Assembly (NCBI GenBank): GCA_016744995.1
Contig: JADGDG010000013.1
Coordinates: forward strand, 1 to 64,000
DNA from: Gammaproteobacteria bacterium
GTDB taxonomy: Bacteria; Pseudomonadota; Gammaproteobacteria; GRL18
Length of the DNA stretch: 64,000 bases
Reading direction: 5' to 3'
Made by a program: the position numbers and the translations under genes. Below, in pieces: positions 1 to 8,543 of this stretch (positions are counted from its first letter, which is position 1; each line of letters begins with the position of its first letter). The notes under the pieces are model-generated. The model saw only the letters and a program-made list of their open reading frames with translations, did no database searches and was not told where the DNA came from.

Positions 1-1
1 C

Positions 2-1048
2 CAGTTGCATCAACAATTAGCCACCATTGTGGGCGGGGTTACGGCGCAACTGACCGGTGAAAAAGCTCAGGTAGGCATGAACATTGCCGGGACTGCCGAT
101 ACCTTTAATCGCCAGTTGCATCAAAGAGAAGTGGATGAAATAAAAGCACAGGCAGAAGGCTTTCAACGCTTTGCAAAACAAAGAGGTGTCATTCTTACTG
201 AGGCTCAGGCAGAAGCACGTCTTATCCGTACCATGACACGTGTTGCAGATGAGCAGACGGCTATTGACGATGGCTACCGACAAGATGAACTGGCCATCAG
301 CTATCTGGGGCACAATTTTATTAATGTAACACCCGAGGATTATAAAACCCCTGATATTAATTGGGATGTGGTATACAATAATCCTCAGACTTTTGCTAAT
401 GCTCAGCTCTACAGTGGTTCAGGTTTAACACCACAGGAAGTAAATGCTCGTAATAACAGCGCCGGTGCCACCGTTGCCAAAGTATTAGCTGCGAGTCTTG
501 CGGCCTATGCCGTAGCACCCTATGCCTTGACTGCCATGGACAGCTGTCTGCTTAATCCCGTTTTATGTGTTAACGAGCTGGGTCTTGTTGCGGGAGAAGT
601 AGCGCTTGAAGGCTCTGGACTGGGTGTGACTGGAAAGTCTGTGCTTAAGAACTCAGGGAAAGTGCCTGGGGGCAGTGTTGTTACGATGCATCAGGGGGTT
701 GATGTTGCAAAGGAAGCAGTGATTGGGCGAAAGCTTGAATACCTCTTCGGTAAAGCAACGGGCCGTGCCCATAACATCGAACGCTCGACTGACATGCTCC
801 GTCAAATGGAGCGGATCGGCTTACCGGATACTGCTGCCAATCGGAAACTGATGACGAATCACTTCCAAGGTGTTTTGAATGATGCGACGAATATCTCTGG
901 GAAAGGGCGTAACGGTGAGGCGATCCGTGAATCATTGCTGATGGGGCCGAATGGTGGGGTAAAAGTCGAAAGCATTTGGGACAAAAATACCCTGCAAAGC
1001 TTCAAGCTCAAAGGTGTTGGCAGTCGTTATCGGCATTTGGAAAATTGA
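2..1048 (+). CDS. cdiA: CdiA-type contact-dependent inhibition toxin, C-terminal part (5' truncated by window edge)
   Basis: This is the 3' end of a large two-partner-secretion exoprotein; the reading frame is open from the first full codon, so the gene starts outside the window. About the first 220 residues are a conserved pre-toxin region that recurs almost unchanged at 3882-4240 and 5580-6270. It includes the stretch with MDSCLLNPVLCVNELG. After the motif GGSVV (near base 680) the sequence diverges. The last ~110 residues form a toxin tip with EYLFGK, HNIERS and ESLLMGPNGGVKVES. The same tip family is seen in the module ending at 4613. Known CdiA proteins deliver the C-terminal tip into neighbouring cells, and a cognate immunity gene follows at once, as here. 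No catalytic activity is assigned to this tip. Confidence 0.85.
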   Translation, partial: QLHQQLATIVGGVTAQLTGEKAQVGMNIAGTADTFNRQLHQREVDEIKAQAEGFQRFAKQRGVILTEAQAEARLIRTMTRVADEQTAIDDGYRQDELAISYLGHNFINVTPEDYKTPDINWDVVYNNPQTFANAQLYSGSGLTPQEVNARNNSAGATVAKVLAASLAAYAVAPYALTAMDSCLLNPVLCVNELGLVAGEVALEGSGLGVTGKSVLKNSGKVPGGSVVTMHQGVDVAKEAVIGRKLEYLFGKATGRAHNIERSTDMLRQMERIGLPDTAANRKLMTNHFQGVLNDATNISGKGRNGEAIRESLLMGPNGGVKVESIWDKNTLQSFKLKGVGSRYRHLEN

Positions 1049-1050
1049 AT

Positions 1051-1590
1051 ATGAAATACGTTTGCGGTTCATTTCAGATTGTTTCTGAACGAGAGTTTCG
1101 AGATTATAGTGACCTTGATACCTTCGTCACGAAGTCCGGCACGCCGGGCATCATGCTCGGAGAAGATGCGTCGGACTATATGGCTTTTTTCGGGATTGAG
1201 GTTAGGAAGCCATTTTCAACCGATAAGTATCGCATCGGCGTGGTTCTCGACGATCAACGTGGCGGCCCAATCCTCTGTCCAATTCATTGTAGGGAACTGC
1301 TCGCAATCGGGATGAACAACTGCGTGCATTTTTTGAATTTGGAAAGTGGCACAGTGGCCAAGCGATTGGAGCTAGGTTGCACTCTGCATTATGTTCTATG
1401 CAATGACAGGTTTCTGGCAGCAGTTTACGAACTTGGTGCTGTTGTAGTTCGTGCTTCCGACTTGAAAGAAGTTGCTGAAGGCAAATGTGACGTCGTCGCA
1501 GAAGCATCTTTGTCTCAAGAGTCATTGACGCTCATTTCAATGGATGAAGTAACGACTGAAGTTAATCTTACCTCTGTTGAAAAAACGTGA
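1051..1590 (+). CDS. cdiI: Candidate CdiI immunity protein for the first toxin
   Basis: A 179-residue protein starting with ATG two bases after the toxin stop. The frame stays open further upstream inside cdiA, but this start (MKYVCGSFQI) gives the close spacing usual for CDI pairs. I recognise no domain and see no signal peptide or membrane segment, which fits a cytosolic immunity protein. The immunity role is inferred from position only. It does not resemble the 113-residue immunity candidate of the related toxin at 3882-4613. Confidence 0.65.
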   Translation: MKYVCGSFQIVSEREFRDYSDLDTFVTKSGTPGIMLGEDASDYMAFFGIEVRKPFSTDKYRIGVVLDDQRGGPILCPIHCRELLAIGMNNCVHFLNLESGTVAKRLELGCTLHYVLCNDRFLAAVYELGAVVVRASDLKEVAEGKCDVVAEASLSQESLTLISMDEVTTEVNLTSVEKT

Positions 1591-1605
1591 TCTACTGCTG
1601 CCACT

Positions 1606-1645
1606 AAAGGGTAATGGATCCTAATAAGTTCAAGTGTATTTTTGG
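1606..1645 (+). pseudogene. Scar of a toxin-tip coding sequence
   Basis: About 40 bases match 4250-4291, where they encode the toxin start GVIDPNKFKYIFGK, with a two-base deletion and two substitutions. Here the piece is out of frame and stops at once. It is a remnant of a further toxin module related to the one ending at 4613. Confidence 0.6.
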
Positions 1646-1732
1646 AATAAATCAATACAAGACATATATTACAGCAGATATAGACACCCATAATTTAAAT
1701 TTCGTACAAACATGTATTGGGTAGCAAGGGGG

Positions 1733-1801
1733 ACAATTAAGGCCACCCACAATTTGAATTCTGGCTTAGTTCAACTGGGCAGCAGTCAAATCGACCAATG
1801 G
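1733..1801 (+). repeat. Module 5' homology block, copy 1
   Basis: This block encodes THNLNSGLVQLGSSQIDQW in the cdiA frame and is nearly identical to 5012-5080; a shorter copy lies at 6924-6957. It marks the left end of three orphan modules. Long shared blocks at module ends are the expected substrate for recombination with full-length cdiA. Confidence 0.7.
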
Positions 1802-2742
1802 CTGCCCAGGTCAGTCCCTGCAAGGCATAAATCCCAGTACACTAATACTTAAGGCCCTGTATACCATTGCCGACGGATTGATGGCACAGAGACCACCGGC
1901 AGTGATTTTAAAACCGATGCCATGGTGGCGGGGCCAGTCAGGCATTAACGGAAAAGCTGGTACCTTCAAGTACCAATAATCTAAGTCTTGCAAATCAACA
2001 ACTCAATCAGCAGCTGAAAAACCAGCTGCATCAATAATTAGCCAACATTGTGGCCGGGGTACGTAATGAGTTTATTAAAGAAGTCCCCGAATTACCCGAA
2101 TCATCCGTGGTCATTAATTATAACGAAGACAACGAGGTGGTCAGTTATACGGTTGTTAATAAAAGTCAGGGCAATCGTCCGGTATTAATTTTTGAGCCAA
2201 AAGAGTTTGAAGCGTATAAAGCCGGTTCATTATCAACCCGGGGGTTATTCTTATTATCACCTCAGTGGAGTTTTGACATTGGCTCTGCGGCACTGTATGC
2301 CGATGAAGAGAAAAGCCTGGGTTACATTACTGATGCGGTCACAAGCCCTGAGTATATTTTTACTGCAATTACTTCTACAATGGGGGCATCGGCTTATTTG
2401 GGTAGAAGCAGTGTTGTTACGGTGCCTAAGGGGGTTGATGTTGCAAGGAGTGGGGACAAAGTCATCCACATAGGCAAAGTTGATGATTTAAAAAATGTGC
2501 CTCAGAATCAAACAATCTTAGACGAGCTACCAGACTTGGGTAGTCCCAAAGCTAATTGGAAACAAAATTCATCTGTTCTAAGAAAGAAAATACATGAAGG
2601 TTATGAAATTCGTGATGCATCAAAGCATCGACTAAATAGTAGCCCAGATCCAACACCCTTGCGGCCAGATAGAACAGTTGGTCAAAGTTTCTTAGGTGCT
2701 GAGCGTAATCTCCTTAAAAATAAAGGACTTAAGCCAAAATGA
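1733..2742 (+). pseudogene. Orphan cdiA-CT module A (decayed pre-toxin region plus intact toxin frame)
   Basis: Compared with the module at 5012-6607, the first part has internal deletions and frameshifts (around 1802-1870). A CAA codon has become TAA at 2035-2037. From 2038 to 2742 the frame is open. It carries a second type of pre-toxin region (NYNEDNEVVSYTVVNK), shared with module E, then SSVV and a tip of about 70 residues. The tip has WKQNSSVLRKKIHEGYEIRDAS and ends FLGAERNLLKNKG, a pattern I know from C-termini of polymorphic toxins, activity unassigned. With no start codon or signal peptide it should be silent unless recombined onto a full cdiA. Confidence 0.7.
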
Positions 2743-3125
2743 GCAAAGCAACACAAAATAAGTTTATTGACTTTATTAACCAAGCTCAGATTAAATTATC
2801 TGCTGAATTTAATATTTCAAATAGAAATACTAAAATTGATGAGTATGTAACTCGTATAAGTTTTAATTTCGGAAAAGGAATAGTTGAATTTCTATGTGGT
2901 CCACCAGAGTACCATGCAGAAATTTTTATATCTGTCCAAGATGAACGGTCAAAATTAAATCGATACGATTTAGCAAGGCTTATGTCAATTCCTCATCTCA
3001 GAAATTGGGTGGTTAAAAATAAGCCTAATATAAATCATGGTGATAAAATTAGAGCTGAAATAGACTGGTTTATTTTGTTGTTAATAGAATTAAGGAAGCT
3101 GCCAGAATTCAAATCTCTTGAGTAA
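2739..3125 (+). CDS. cdiI: Candidate immunity protein of module A
   Basis: A 128-residue protein whose ATG overlaps the toxin stop (ATGA), which implies translational coupling. It is basic and hydrophilic with no signal peptide or membrane segment. I do not recognise the family. The stop overlap and position are the evidence for immunity. Base composition is much more AT-rich than the adjoining cdiA-derived sequence, as is common for exchanged toxin/immunity tips. Confidence 0.65.
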   Translation: MSKATQNKFIDFINQAQIKLSAEFNISNRNTKIDEYVTRISFNFGKGIVEFLCGPPEYHAEIFISVQDERSKLNRYDLARLMSIPHLRNWVVKNKPNINHGDKIRAEIDWFILLLIELRKLPEFKSLE

Positions 3126-3229
3126 ATAAAGACACTAATCGGTTAAATTACACTACGATACACTGTTAAACCTGCTTTACACATGCTGCAAAGGGAGGAA
3201 ATAAAATTCCTTGGGGGGTCATGGAGTAA

Positions 3230-3544
3230 ATACAAAAAGTTAATGTAAATGGACAAGATTATGCTCAAGTTGGTAAACGATTGTATAGTGAGCATGCTGT
3301 AAACAGAATGCAGCCAGGTCTGCGAAGGCATTCATCTGGTGGTACGACGGGTGGATTACCAGAAATTTACCAATCGGGAACACATGGAGATTTTGGACGT
3401 GGAGTCGCCCCTCAATTTGTAGAAGATGCTATTTCATCTGTTAAACCAGCTCTCCAACAGAATGGCAATTTATCTTATACATCAGGTTCTCTTCAAGTAA
3501 TAACAAACCAACAAGGAGCAGTCGTAACTATAATTACGCACTAA
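3230..3544 (+). pseudogene. Orphan toxin tip, module B (no cdiA scaffold left)
   Basis: The frame is open from just after a stop at 3227-3229 and encodes about 104 residues. Landmarks are VNVNGQDYAQVGKRLYSEHA, HAVNRMQPG, GRGVAPQFVEDAI and a final VITNQQGAVVTIIT. This resembles DUF4258-like tips that end Rhs and CDI toxins, with a His-x3-Arg-Met start and a Val-rich last strand. No pre-toxin sequence precedes it, so it is a detached fragment. A TTG at 3281 is not a convincing start. The activity of the family is not stated here because I cannot verify it. Confidence 0.6.
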
Positions 3545-3554
3545 AAATATACTT

Positions 3555-3809
3555 ATGACTAACTTAAAAAAAAAATTAATTGCTCTAAAAAATAATGCTA
3601 TTACAGAAAAAATTGCAATTGATGAAATTCAAAAAACTCTTTCTAGTCTGCTCTTATCAAAGTGTGATTTACAAGATATAGAAAAAATAGCTAAAAAATT
3701 TGATAATGATTTGGAGTTGATAATTTATACATTGAAGCTTGAGGATCAATTAGAAGCAGCTATAAATATTATTAATGAGGCTTTAGAATATCTAGAAAAA
3801 AACTCTTGA
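3555..3809 (+). CDS. cdiI: Candidate immunity protein of module B
   Basis: An 84-residue Lys/Leu/Ile-rich, probably all-helical protein, 10 bases after the module B toxin stop. There is no signal peptide and no family I recognise. The size and position fit a small immunity protein; that role is inferred. The remaining 70 bases up to module C contain only a 25-codon frame from 3817 that runs into the module junction. Confidence 0.55.
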   Translation: MTNLKKKLIALKNNAITEKIAIDEIQKTLSSLLLSKCDLQDIEKIAKKFDNDLELIIYTLKLEDQLEAAINIINEALEYLEKNS

Positions 3810-3881
3810 ATTAGATATGACTGGTGGTACAACGAAGTCAATAGAGGAAGTTGAAGTTGGTGGCGAAGTCTTTGCAATAAT

Positions 3882-4613
3882 TTTATTGACGTGACACCCG
3901 AGGATTATAAAACCTCTGATATTAATTGGGATGTGGTATACAATAATCCTCAGACTTTTGCCAATGCTCAGCTCTACAGTGGTTCAGGTTTAACACCACA
4001 GGAAACAAATGCTCGTAATAACAGCGCCGGTGCCACGGTTGCCAAAGTATTGGCTGCGAGTCTTGCGGCCTATGTAGCAGCACCCTATGCCTTGACTGCC
4101 ATGGACAGCTGTCTGCTTAATCCCGTTTTATGTGTTAACGAGTTGGGTCTTGTTGCCGGTGAAGCAGCACTTGAAGGCTCTGGACTGGGTGTGACTGGGA
4201 AGTCTGTGCTTAAGAACTCGGGGAAAGTGCCTGGGGGGAGTGTTGTTGCAAAGGGGGTAATAGATCCTAATAAGTTCAAGTATATTTTTGGTAAAGTTGA
4301 TAGCAATGCTCATAATGCAGCAAGGTCTAATCAGATAGCTCTAACAATGGAAAAACTTGGCGTACACAATAATGCGAAAGGGCAACAGTTATTGAATCAA
4401 CATTTCACTTCTTTAGTGAAGAGAAATGATAATATTACAAAGACCTTTTCTACTAAACACGGTAACTTTGAAGTTAGAGAGTCGTTATTCTTCGGACCAT
4501 CAGGAAAAGCTGTAAAATTTGAGACTACTTTTGAAATATCATCAAATGGTTCTAGGATCTTCAATACAGTGATCCCTAAAGGCTCCAATGCGAAGTTTTC
4601 TCCAAAACAATAA
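3882..4613 (+). pseudogene. Orphan cdiA-CT module C
   Basis: Homology to cdiA begins abruptly at FIDVTPEDYKT (3882), which marks the recombination edge. It continues through the common pre-toxin region to GGSVV near 4249. The remaining ~118 residues form a toxin tip (KYIFGKV, NAARSNQ, HFTSLVKR, RESLFFGPSG, VKFETTFE). This tip is a divergent homologue of the one at the window start, while its immunity gene is unrelated. A GTG at 3891 exists but there is no signal peptide, so the fragment is probably silent. Confidence 0.7.
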
Positions 4614-4654
4614 AAAATACAACCCATTAATTTTATAAGTTGTGAGACAACTAC

Positions 4655-4996
4655 ATGTTAATTATACCTGAAGATTTTGAGCTTTTAGAATTTTTTGAAA
4701 GTGAACCAGTAGAATGTGAAAGTTCTTATATGTATCGATTTACAGATCAGAATGGTGTTACTCTATTATTTTCTTTTAATGATATTGAGAGTTCTATACA
4801 AGCAAGTTTATCACTACAGGATAATATTATAGCCCGTTATAGTCAGGAGTGTGCAAAAGAAATGACTATTGAAAATGATACGTCTGGTCGTTATATTCGT
4901 TGTTTATTTGAGTTTGATGATGTTAGTTCAGACATAAAAATCTATGTCAGTCCTTTTATTTCAGTACAATTGACAGCATTATCATTTAAAGAATAA
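4655..4996 (+). CDS. cdiI: Candidate immunity protein of module C
   Basis: A 113-residue acidic protein, 41 bases after the module C toxin. It is hydrophilic, with no signal peptide and no family I recognise. The high Glu/Asp/Ser content is typical of proteins that bind a basic toxin. It shares no visible similarity with the 179-residue immunity candidate at 1051-1590, although the two toxin tips are related. Confidence 0.6.
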   Translation: MLIIPEDFELLEFFESEPVECESSYMYRFTDQNGVTLLFSFNDIESSIQASLSLQDNIIARYSQECAKEMTIENDTSGRYIRCLFEFDDVSSDIKIYVSPFISVQLTALSFKE

Positions 4997-5011
4997 TAAC
5001 AACCGATTGGA

Positions 5012-5080
5012 ACAATTAAGGCCACCCACAATTTAAATTCTGGCTTAGTTCAACTGGGCAGCAGTCAAATCGACCAATGA
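5012..5080 (+). repeat. Module 5' homology block, copy 2, ending in a nonsense codon
   Basis: Near-identical to 1733-1801. The Trp codon TGG of the block reads TGA here (5078-5080), so translation from any upstream cdiA joined at this block would stop unless the mutation were left out of the exchange. Confidence 0.7.
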
Positions 5081-6607
5081 CTGTCCGGTCAGTCCTTAGC
5101 TAATATCAGTACTGACATAGCCGCCAACCCCGCAATCACCTCATCACTGAGCCAGTCCCTGCAAGGCATCAATCCCAGTGCATTGATACTTAAAGCGGGT
5201 CTGTACGCCGGCAGTGCGACACTGACGGGGCAGGACATCAACCAGAGCTTAAGCCAGTTTGCGTTTCAGGTGGTGGGTGATATTGCCCAGAAGCAACTCA
5301 CTCAGGCACTTAAGCAACACCAGATTGCCAGCAATAGCGGTAATCAGGACAAGCAAGTTTATTGGCAAAGTCAGGTCAGCCAGTGGGCCGAAGGCGGCGC
5401 CTATAAAGTGGCCCTGCACGCCATTGCTGGCGGGTTGATGGCACAGGCCACCAGCAGTGATTTTAAAACCGGGGCTCTGGTGGCCGGGGCCAGTCAGGCA
5501 TTAGCGGGAGCATTAACCGAAAAGCTGACGCCTTCAGAGACCAATAACCTAAATCTTGCCAATCAACAACTCAACCAGCAGCTGAAAAACCAGCTGCATC
5601 AGCAATTAGCCACCATTGTGGGCGGGGTGACCGCGCAACTGAGCGGTGAAAAATCATCGGTAGGCATGAACATTGCCGGGACTGCCGATGCGTTTAATCG
5701 ACAGTTGCATCAAAGAGAAGTGGATGCAATAAAAGCACAGGCAGAAGGCTTTCAACGTTTTGCAAAACAAAGAGGCGTCATTCTTACTGAGGCTCAGGCA
5801 GAAGCACGTCTTATCCGTACCATGACACGTGTTGCAGATAAGCAGACGACGATTGACGATGGCTACCGACAAGATGAGCTGGCCATCAGCTATCTGGGGC
5901 ACAATTTTATTGATGTAACACCCGAGGATTATAAAACCTCTGATATTAATTGGGATGTGGTATACAATAATCCTCAGACTTTTGCCAATGCTCAGCTCTA
6001 CAGTGGTTCAGGTTTAACACCACAGGAAGCAAATGCTCGTAATAACAGCGCCGGTGCCACGGTTGCCAAAGTATTAGCTGCGAGTCTTGTGGCCTATGTA
6101 GTAGCACCCTATGCCTTGACTGCCATGGACAGCTGTCTGCTTAATCCTGTTTTATGTGTTAACGAGCTGGGTCTTGTTGCAGGTGAAGTAGCGCTTAAGG
6201 GCTCAGGACTGGGTGTGACTGGAAAGTCTGTGCTTAAGAACTCGGGGAAAGTGCCTGGGGGCAGTGTTGTTACAATATCTCAGGGGGAAACAACTCTCGA
6301 TTTATTAAAGAATGCAGAAAGGACTAAAAGCGGTCTTAAGGTCGATAACGCTACACTGCAAAAAATTGGCGCTGCCGAGGCTGGAGGAGGAAAAGGTTTT
6401 TCTGGCTTAACTCCCAGCATAGTTCAAAATAAACCAGCGACATGGCATGGTCAAAAAACTGGTGGCACTCAAACTGTTATTAAATATCAAAATGAAGCAG
6501 GTCAAACTGAATTTACTGTTCATACTGTGACCGATGGAGCTGGAAAAGTTATCCACCGTGATTTTGATTCCGTTTTAATTCAATCTGGACAACAGGTGGT
6601 TAAATAG
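5012..6607 (+). pseudogene. Orphan cdiA-CT module D, the longest
   Basis: Apart from the TGA at 5078-5080 the frame is open for over 1.5 kb. It carries the most complete copy of the cdiA C-terminal scaffold in the window (LSGQSLANISTDIAANPAIT, then AIAGGLMAQATSSDFKTGA and the common pre-toxin region). After GGSVV (near 6270) comes a ~107-residue tip: LDLLKNAERTKSGLKV, GGKGFSGLTPS, TVIKYQNEAGQTEFTVH. I do not recognise this tip. The upstream in-frame stop at 4997-4999 and the lack of a secretion signal mean it cannot be exported by itself. Confidence 0.7.
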
Positions 6608-6608
6608 C

Positions 6609-6878
6609 ATGAACTATAAGGCGCTTTTTGGAGAATTACTTAAACAGTTTTTAAACGGCACATTAAGCCGTTCAGAGGTTGCAGAGAAAGTTGCGGTTAC
6701 GATGCCCATTGACACAAACTACATTGATGACAAAGATTTAATGAATGATTGCGAGTGGGCTCTAAGGCACATTAACGAGGCTGACTACTATTCTACTGAA
6801 AGTGAACTTAAGTACTATTTAAGTTGTTTGAGAGGTGAAAAGGAATATAACCTAAAGGAAAGAGATAGCAATATTTAA
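6609..6878 (+). CDS. cdiI: Candidate immunity protein of module D
   Basis: An 89-residue protein whose ATG lies one base after the TAG of the toxin, so the pair is probably translationally coupled. It is acidic and likely helical (MNDCEWALRHINEADYYSTE). I have seen similar small proteins next to polymorphic toxins but cannot name a family. Immunity is inferred from position. Confidence 0.6.
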   Translation: MNYKALFGELLKQFLNGTLSRSEVAEKVAVTMPIDTNYIDDKDLMNDCEWALRHINEADYYSTESELKYYLSCLRGEKEYNLKERDSNI

Positions 6879-6923
6879 GTTATTTGTATTCCTATATAAT
6901 ACAGAACAACAAGCAGATATAGG

Positions 6924-6957
6924 CACCCACGATTTGAATTCTGGCTTAGTTCAACTA
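6924..6957 (+). repeat. Module 5' homology block, copy 3 (shortened)
   Basis: Starts like the other copies (THDLNSGLVQL) but is cut at CAACT and joined to sequence from the QLATIVGG part of the scaffold. About 0.5 kb of scaffold is deleted and the frame is lost. Just before it, 6911-6924 resembles 1670-1683. Confidence 0.6.
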
Positions 6958-7454
6958 ACTAGCCACCATTGTGGGCGGGGTTACCGCTCAACTGACCGGT
7001 GAAAAATCATCGGTAGGCACGAACATTGCTGGGACTGCAGACCAATTTAACTGGCAAATGCATTATGATAATTTTTTTGAAAAGCTCACGGCTTGTCATA
7101 ACCAAAATTCATCCGACTGTCAGCAATTACAGCACATGGCCGGAGTACGTAATGAATTCGTTAAAGAGGTTCCCGAATCATCCGTGATCATTAATTATAA
7201 CGAAGACAACGATGCGGTCAGTTATACGGTCATTGGTAAAAATCAGGGCAATCGCCCGGTATTAATTTTGAGCCAAAAGAAATACCGTATTTAAAGTTAA
7301 AATTCCAGCAGGAACAACTATACATACAGGACATGTAGGATCTCAAGGCGGCCATTATGTTAGTGGAACACAACAAATAGTTGTTGAGCAACCTTGGTTA
7401 ATTGATGGTGTTAAAGTTTTAGGTAGCTCTTCGCTTAAAGAGGATAATGTATGA
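6924..7454 (+). pseudogene. Orphan cdiA-CT module E, broken by frameshifts
   Basis: Two pieces in different frames. The first, 6971-7294, reads GGVTAQLTGEKSSVG and then the second-type pre-toxin region (NYNEDNDAVSYTVIGKNQG), as in module A. The second frame is open from 7272 and ends in a TGA at 7452-7454, encoding KVKIPAGTTIHTG, YVSGTQQIVVEQPWLIDG and KEDNV. The Ile-Pro-Ala-Gly-Thr-Thr start resembles the last third of several polymorphic-toxin tips. The N-terminal part of that tip is missing, so the toxin is dead. Confidence 0.6.
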
Positions 7455-7738
7455 GAAATCTAATTTTATTAATCTCAGTGATAGATAAAATTATTGGACT
7501 CTTAATCTCTGTTGGAGAAAAGAACTGGTCTGTTTCATTTCTAAGCTTTCGTGAACGCTCCAATGAAACAGATGACAATCATTTAGAATTGCTTCGCAGC
7601 GATATTCTTCGAATATATGGAGGTATGGGCTCATTCTCTGATCTTATTTTATATGGACAAGGTCAACCATTGATCAAAGAAAATCAAAAATTAGAAGTTC
7701 TAAGAAAAAAGCTGTTTATGCTATTGAATGATAGATAA
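7451..7738 (+). CDS. cdiI: Candidate immunity protein of module E
   Basis: A 95-residue protein whose ATG overlaps the TGA of the toxin remnant (ATGA at 7451-7454). This confirms the frame assigned to the broken toxin. The N-terminus is hydrophobic (ILLISVIDKIIGLLISVG), but the rest is charged. No family is recognised. It may persist as an orphan immunity gene that protects against siblings still carrying the intact toxin. Confidence 0.55.
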   Translation: MRNLILLISVIDKIIGLLISVGEKNWSVSFLSFRERSNETDDNHLELLRSDILRIYGGMGSFSDLILYGQGQPLIKENQKLEVLRKKLFMLLNDR

Positions 7739-7923
7739 AGTTAATATCGACAGAAAAAAGAATGCGATCACTTATAAATAAGTCCATTCCTGGAAAACAG
7801 AGCAGCAAAGTATGCTAGTAAGGATAAACCTGAAAGTATCAGGCAGATTGAAAAAAGATAAGAGTAATTTATTGGATAAAAATGTGAAAATGTCCCCAAC
7901 CAGCAGTTTAGGGTATTCCTCAG

Positions 7924-8030
7924 GCTAACGTCTGAAAGGAAAAAGCAGTCATTTTGCTTAACAAAGAGACAAATAAATAACTTCTAACATGAAAGAGTTT
8001 AGATGAAATTGGAGCCCTTTCATGTTAGTT
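7924..8030. other. attC-like imperfect hairpin at the 3' end of the DUF3087 gene
   Basis: A left arm GCTAACGTCTGAAAGG (7924-7939) pairs imperfectly with CCTTTCATGTTAGTTGC (8016-8032). An inner perfect pair, CTAACATGAAAG (7984-7995) with CTTTCATGTTAG (8017-8028), also exists. The gene's stop codon lies in the right arm, as in the cassettes near 63580, and the left end shares CTAACGTC with the site at 60545. An ordinary terminator is the alternative. The rest of 7739-8024 shows no gene. Confidence 0.35.
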
Positions 8031-8543
8031 GCGGTAGCCATCAACTGACTCCATGTCAAATTCAGTTTGATTTGCTTCTATACCCATCTCTTTCATTTTG
8101 GATTCGAGTTTTCGCATTTGACTTTTCAACTCAACCAACTCATGACTATTGTTGTCCAGTCTATACATTTGCTCTGTTCCCAGCTGATAAAAACGAAGGA
8201 TTTTGATGGCTTTGACGTCTCCTTGATCAACGGCATCTTTAAGGCAGTTCATGGCATTATAAATATACATCAGGTGGCGTTTCAAACGCCATGCATACAT
8301 GGCTTCTTTCATCCAGCTGGCATCTATAAAGAAAGCATTTACTATCCCGAATGTGATCAGTAAACCAGCAAAAGCACCCAGGAAATTGAGAACTATGTGG
8401 TTATTGAAAGATTCACCAAAGTAGATAATTGTAAGTCTGGCGGTAATAAAGCCAATAATAATAAATATTCCCATAATAATCATGGTTGATTTACGGGTCT
8501 GCTTTCGATAGTGAACCGGATCAATTTCTTCAATCTTAAACAT
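8025..8543 (-). CDS. DUF3087 family inner-membrane protein
   Basis: A 172-residue protein beginning MFKIEEIDPVHYRKQTRKS, which I recognise as the start of DUF3087. Two membrane segments lie at about residues 20-41 and 50-72. A helical cytoplasmic part follows, with a coiled-coil-like stretch near the end (LVELKSQMRKLESKMKEMG). The function of the family is not known. It stands alone between the CDI array and the next operon and ends inside an attC-like hairpin, so it could be a stray integron cassette; equally it could be an ordinary core gene. Confidence 0.7.
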   Translation of the reverse strand: MFKIEEIDPVHYRKQTRKSTMIIMGIFIIIGFITARLTIIYFGESFNNHIVLNFLGAFAGLLITFGIVNAFFIDASWMKEAMYAWRLKRHLMYIYNAMNCLKDAVDQGDVKAIKILRFYQLGTEQMYRLDNNSHELVELKSQMRKLESKMKEMGIEANQTEFDMESVDGYRN

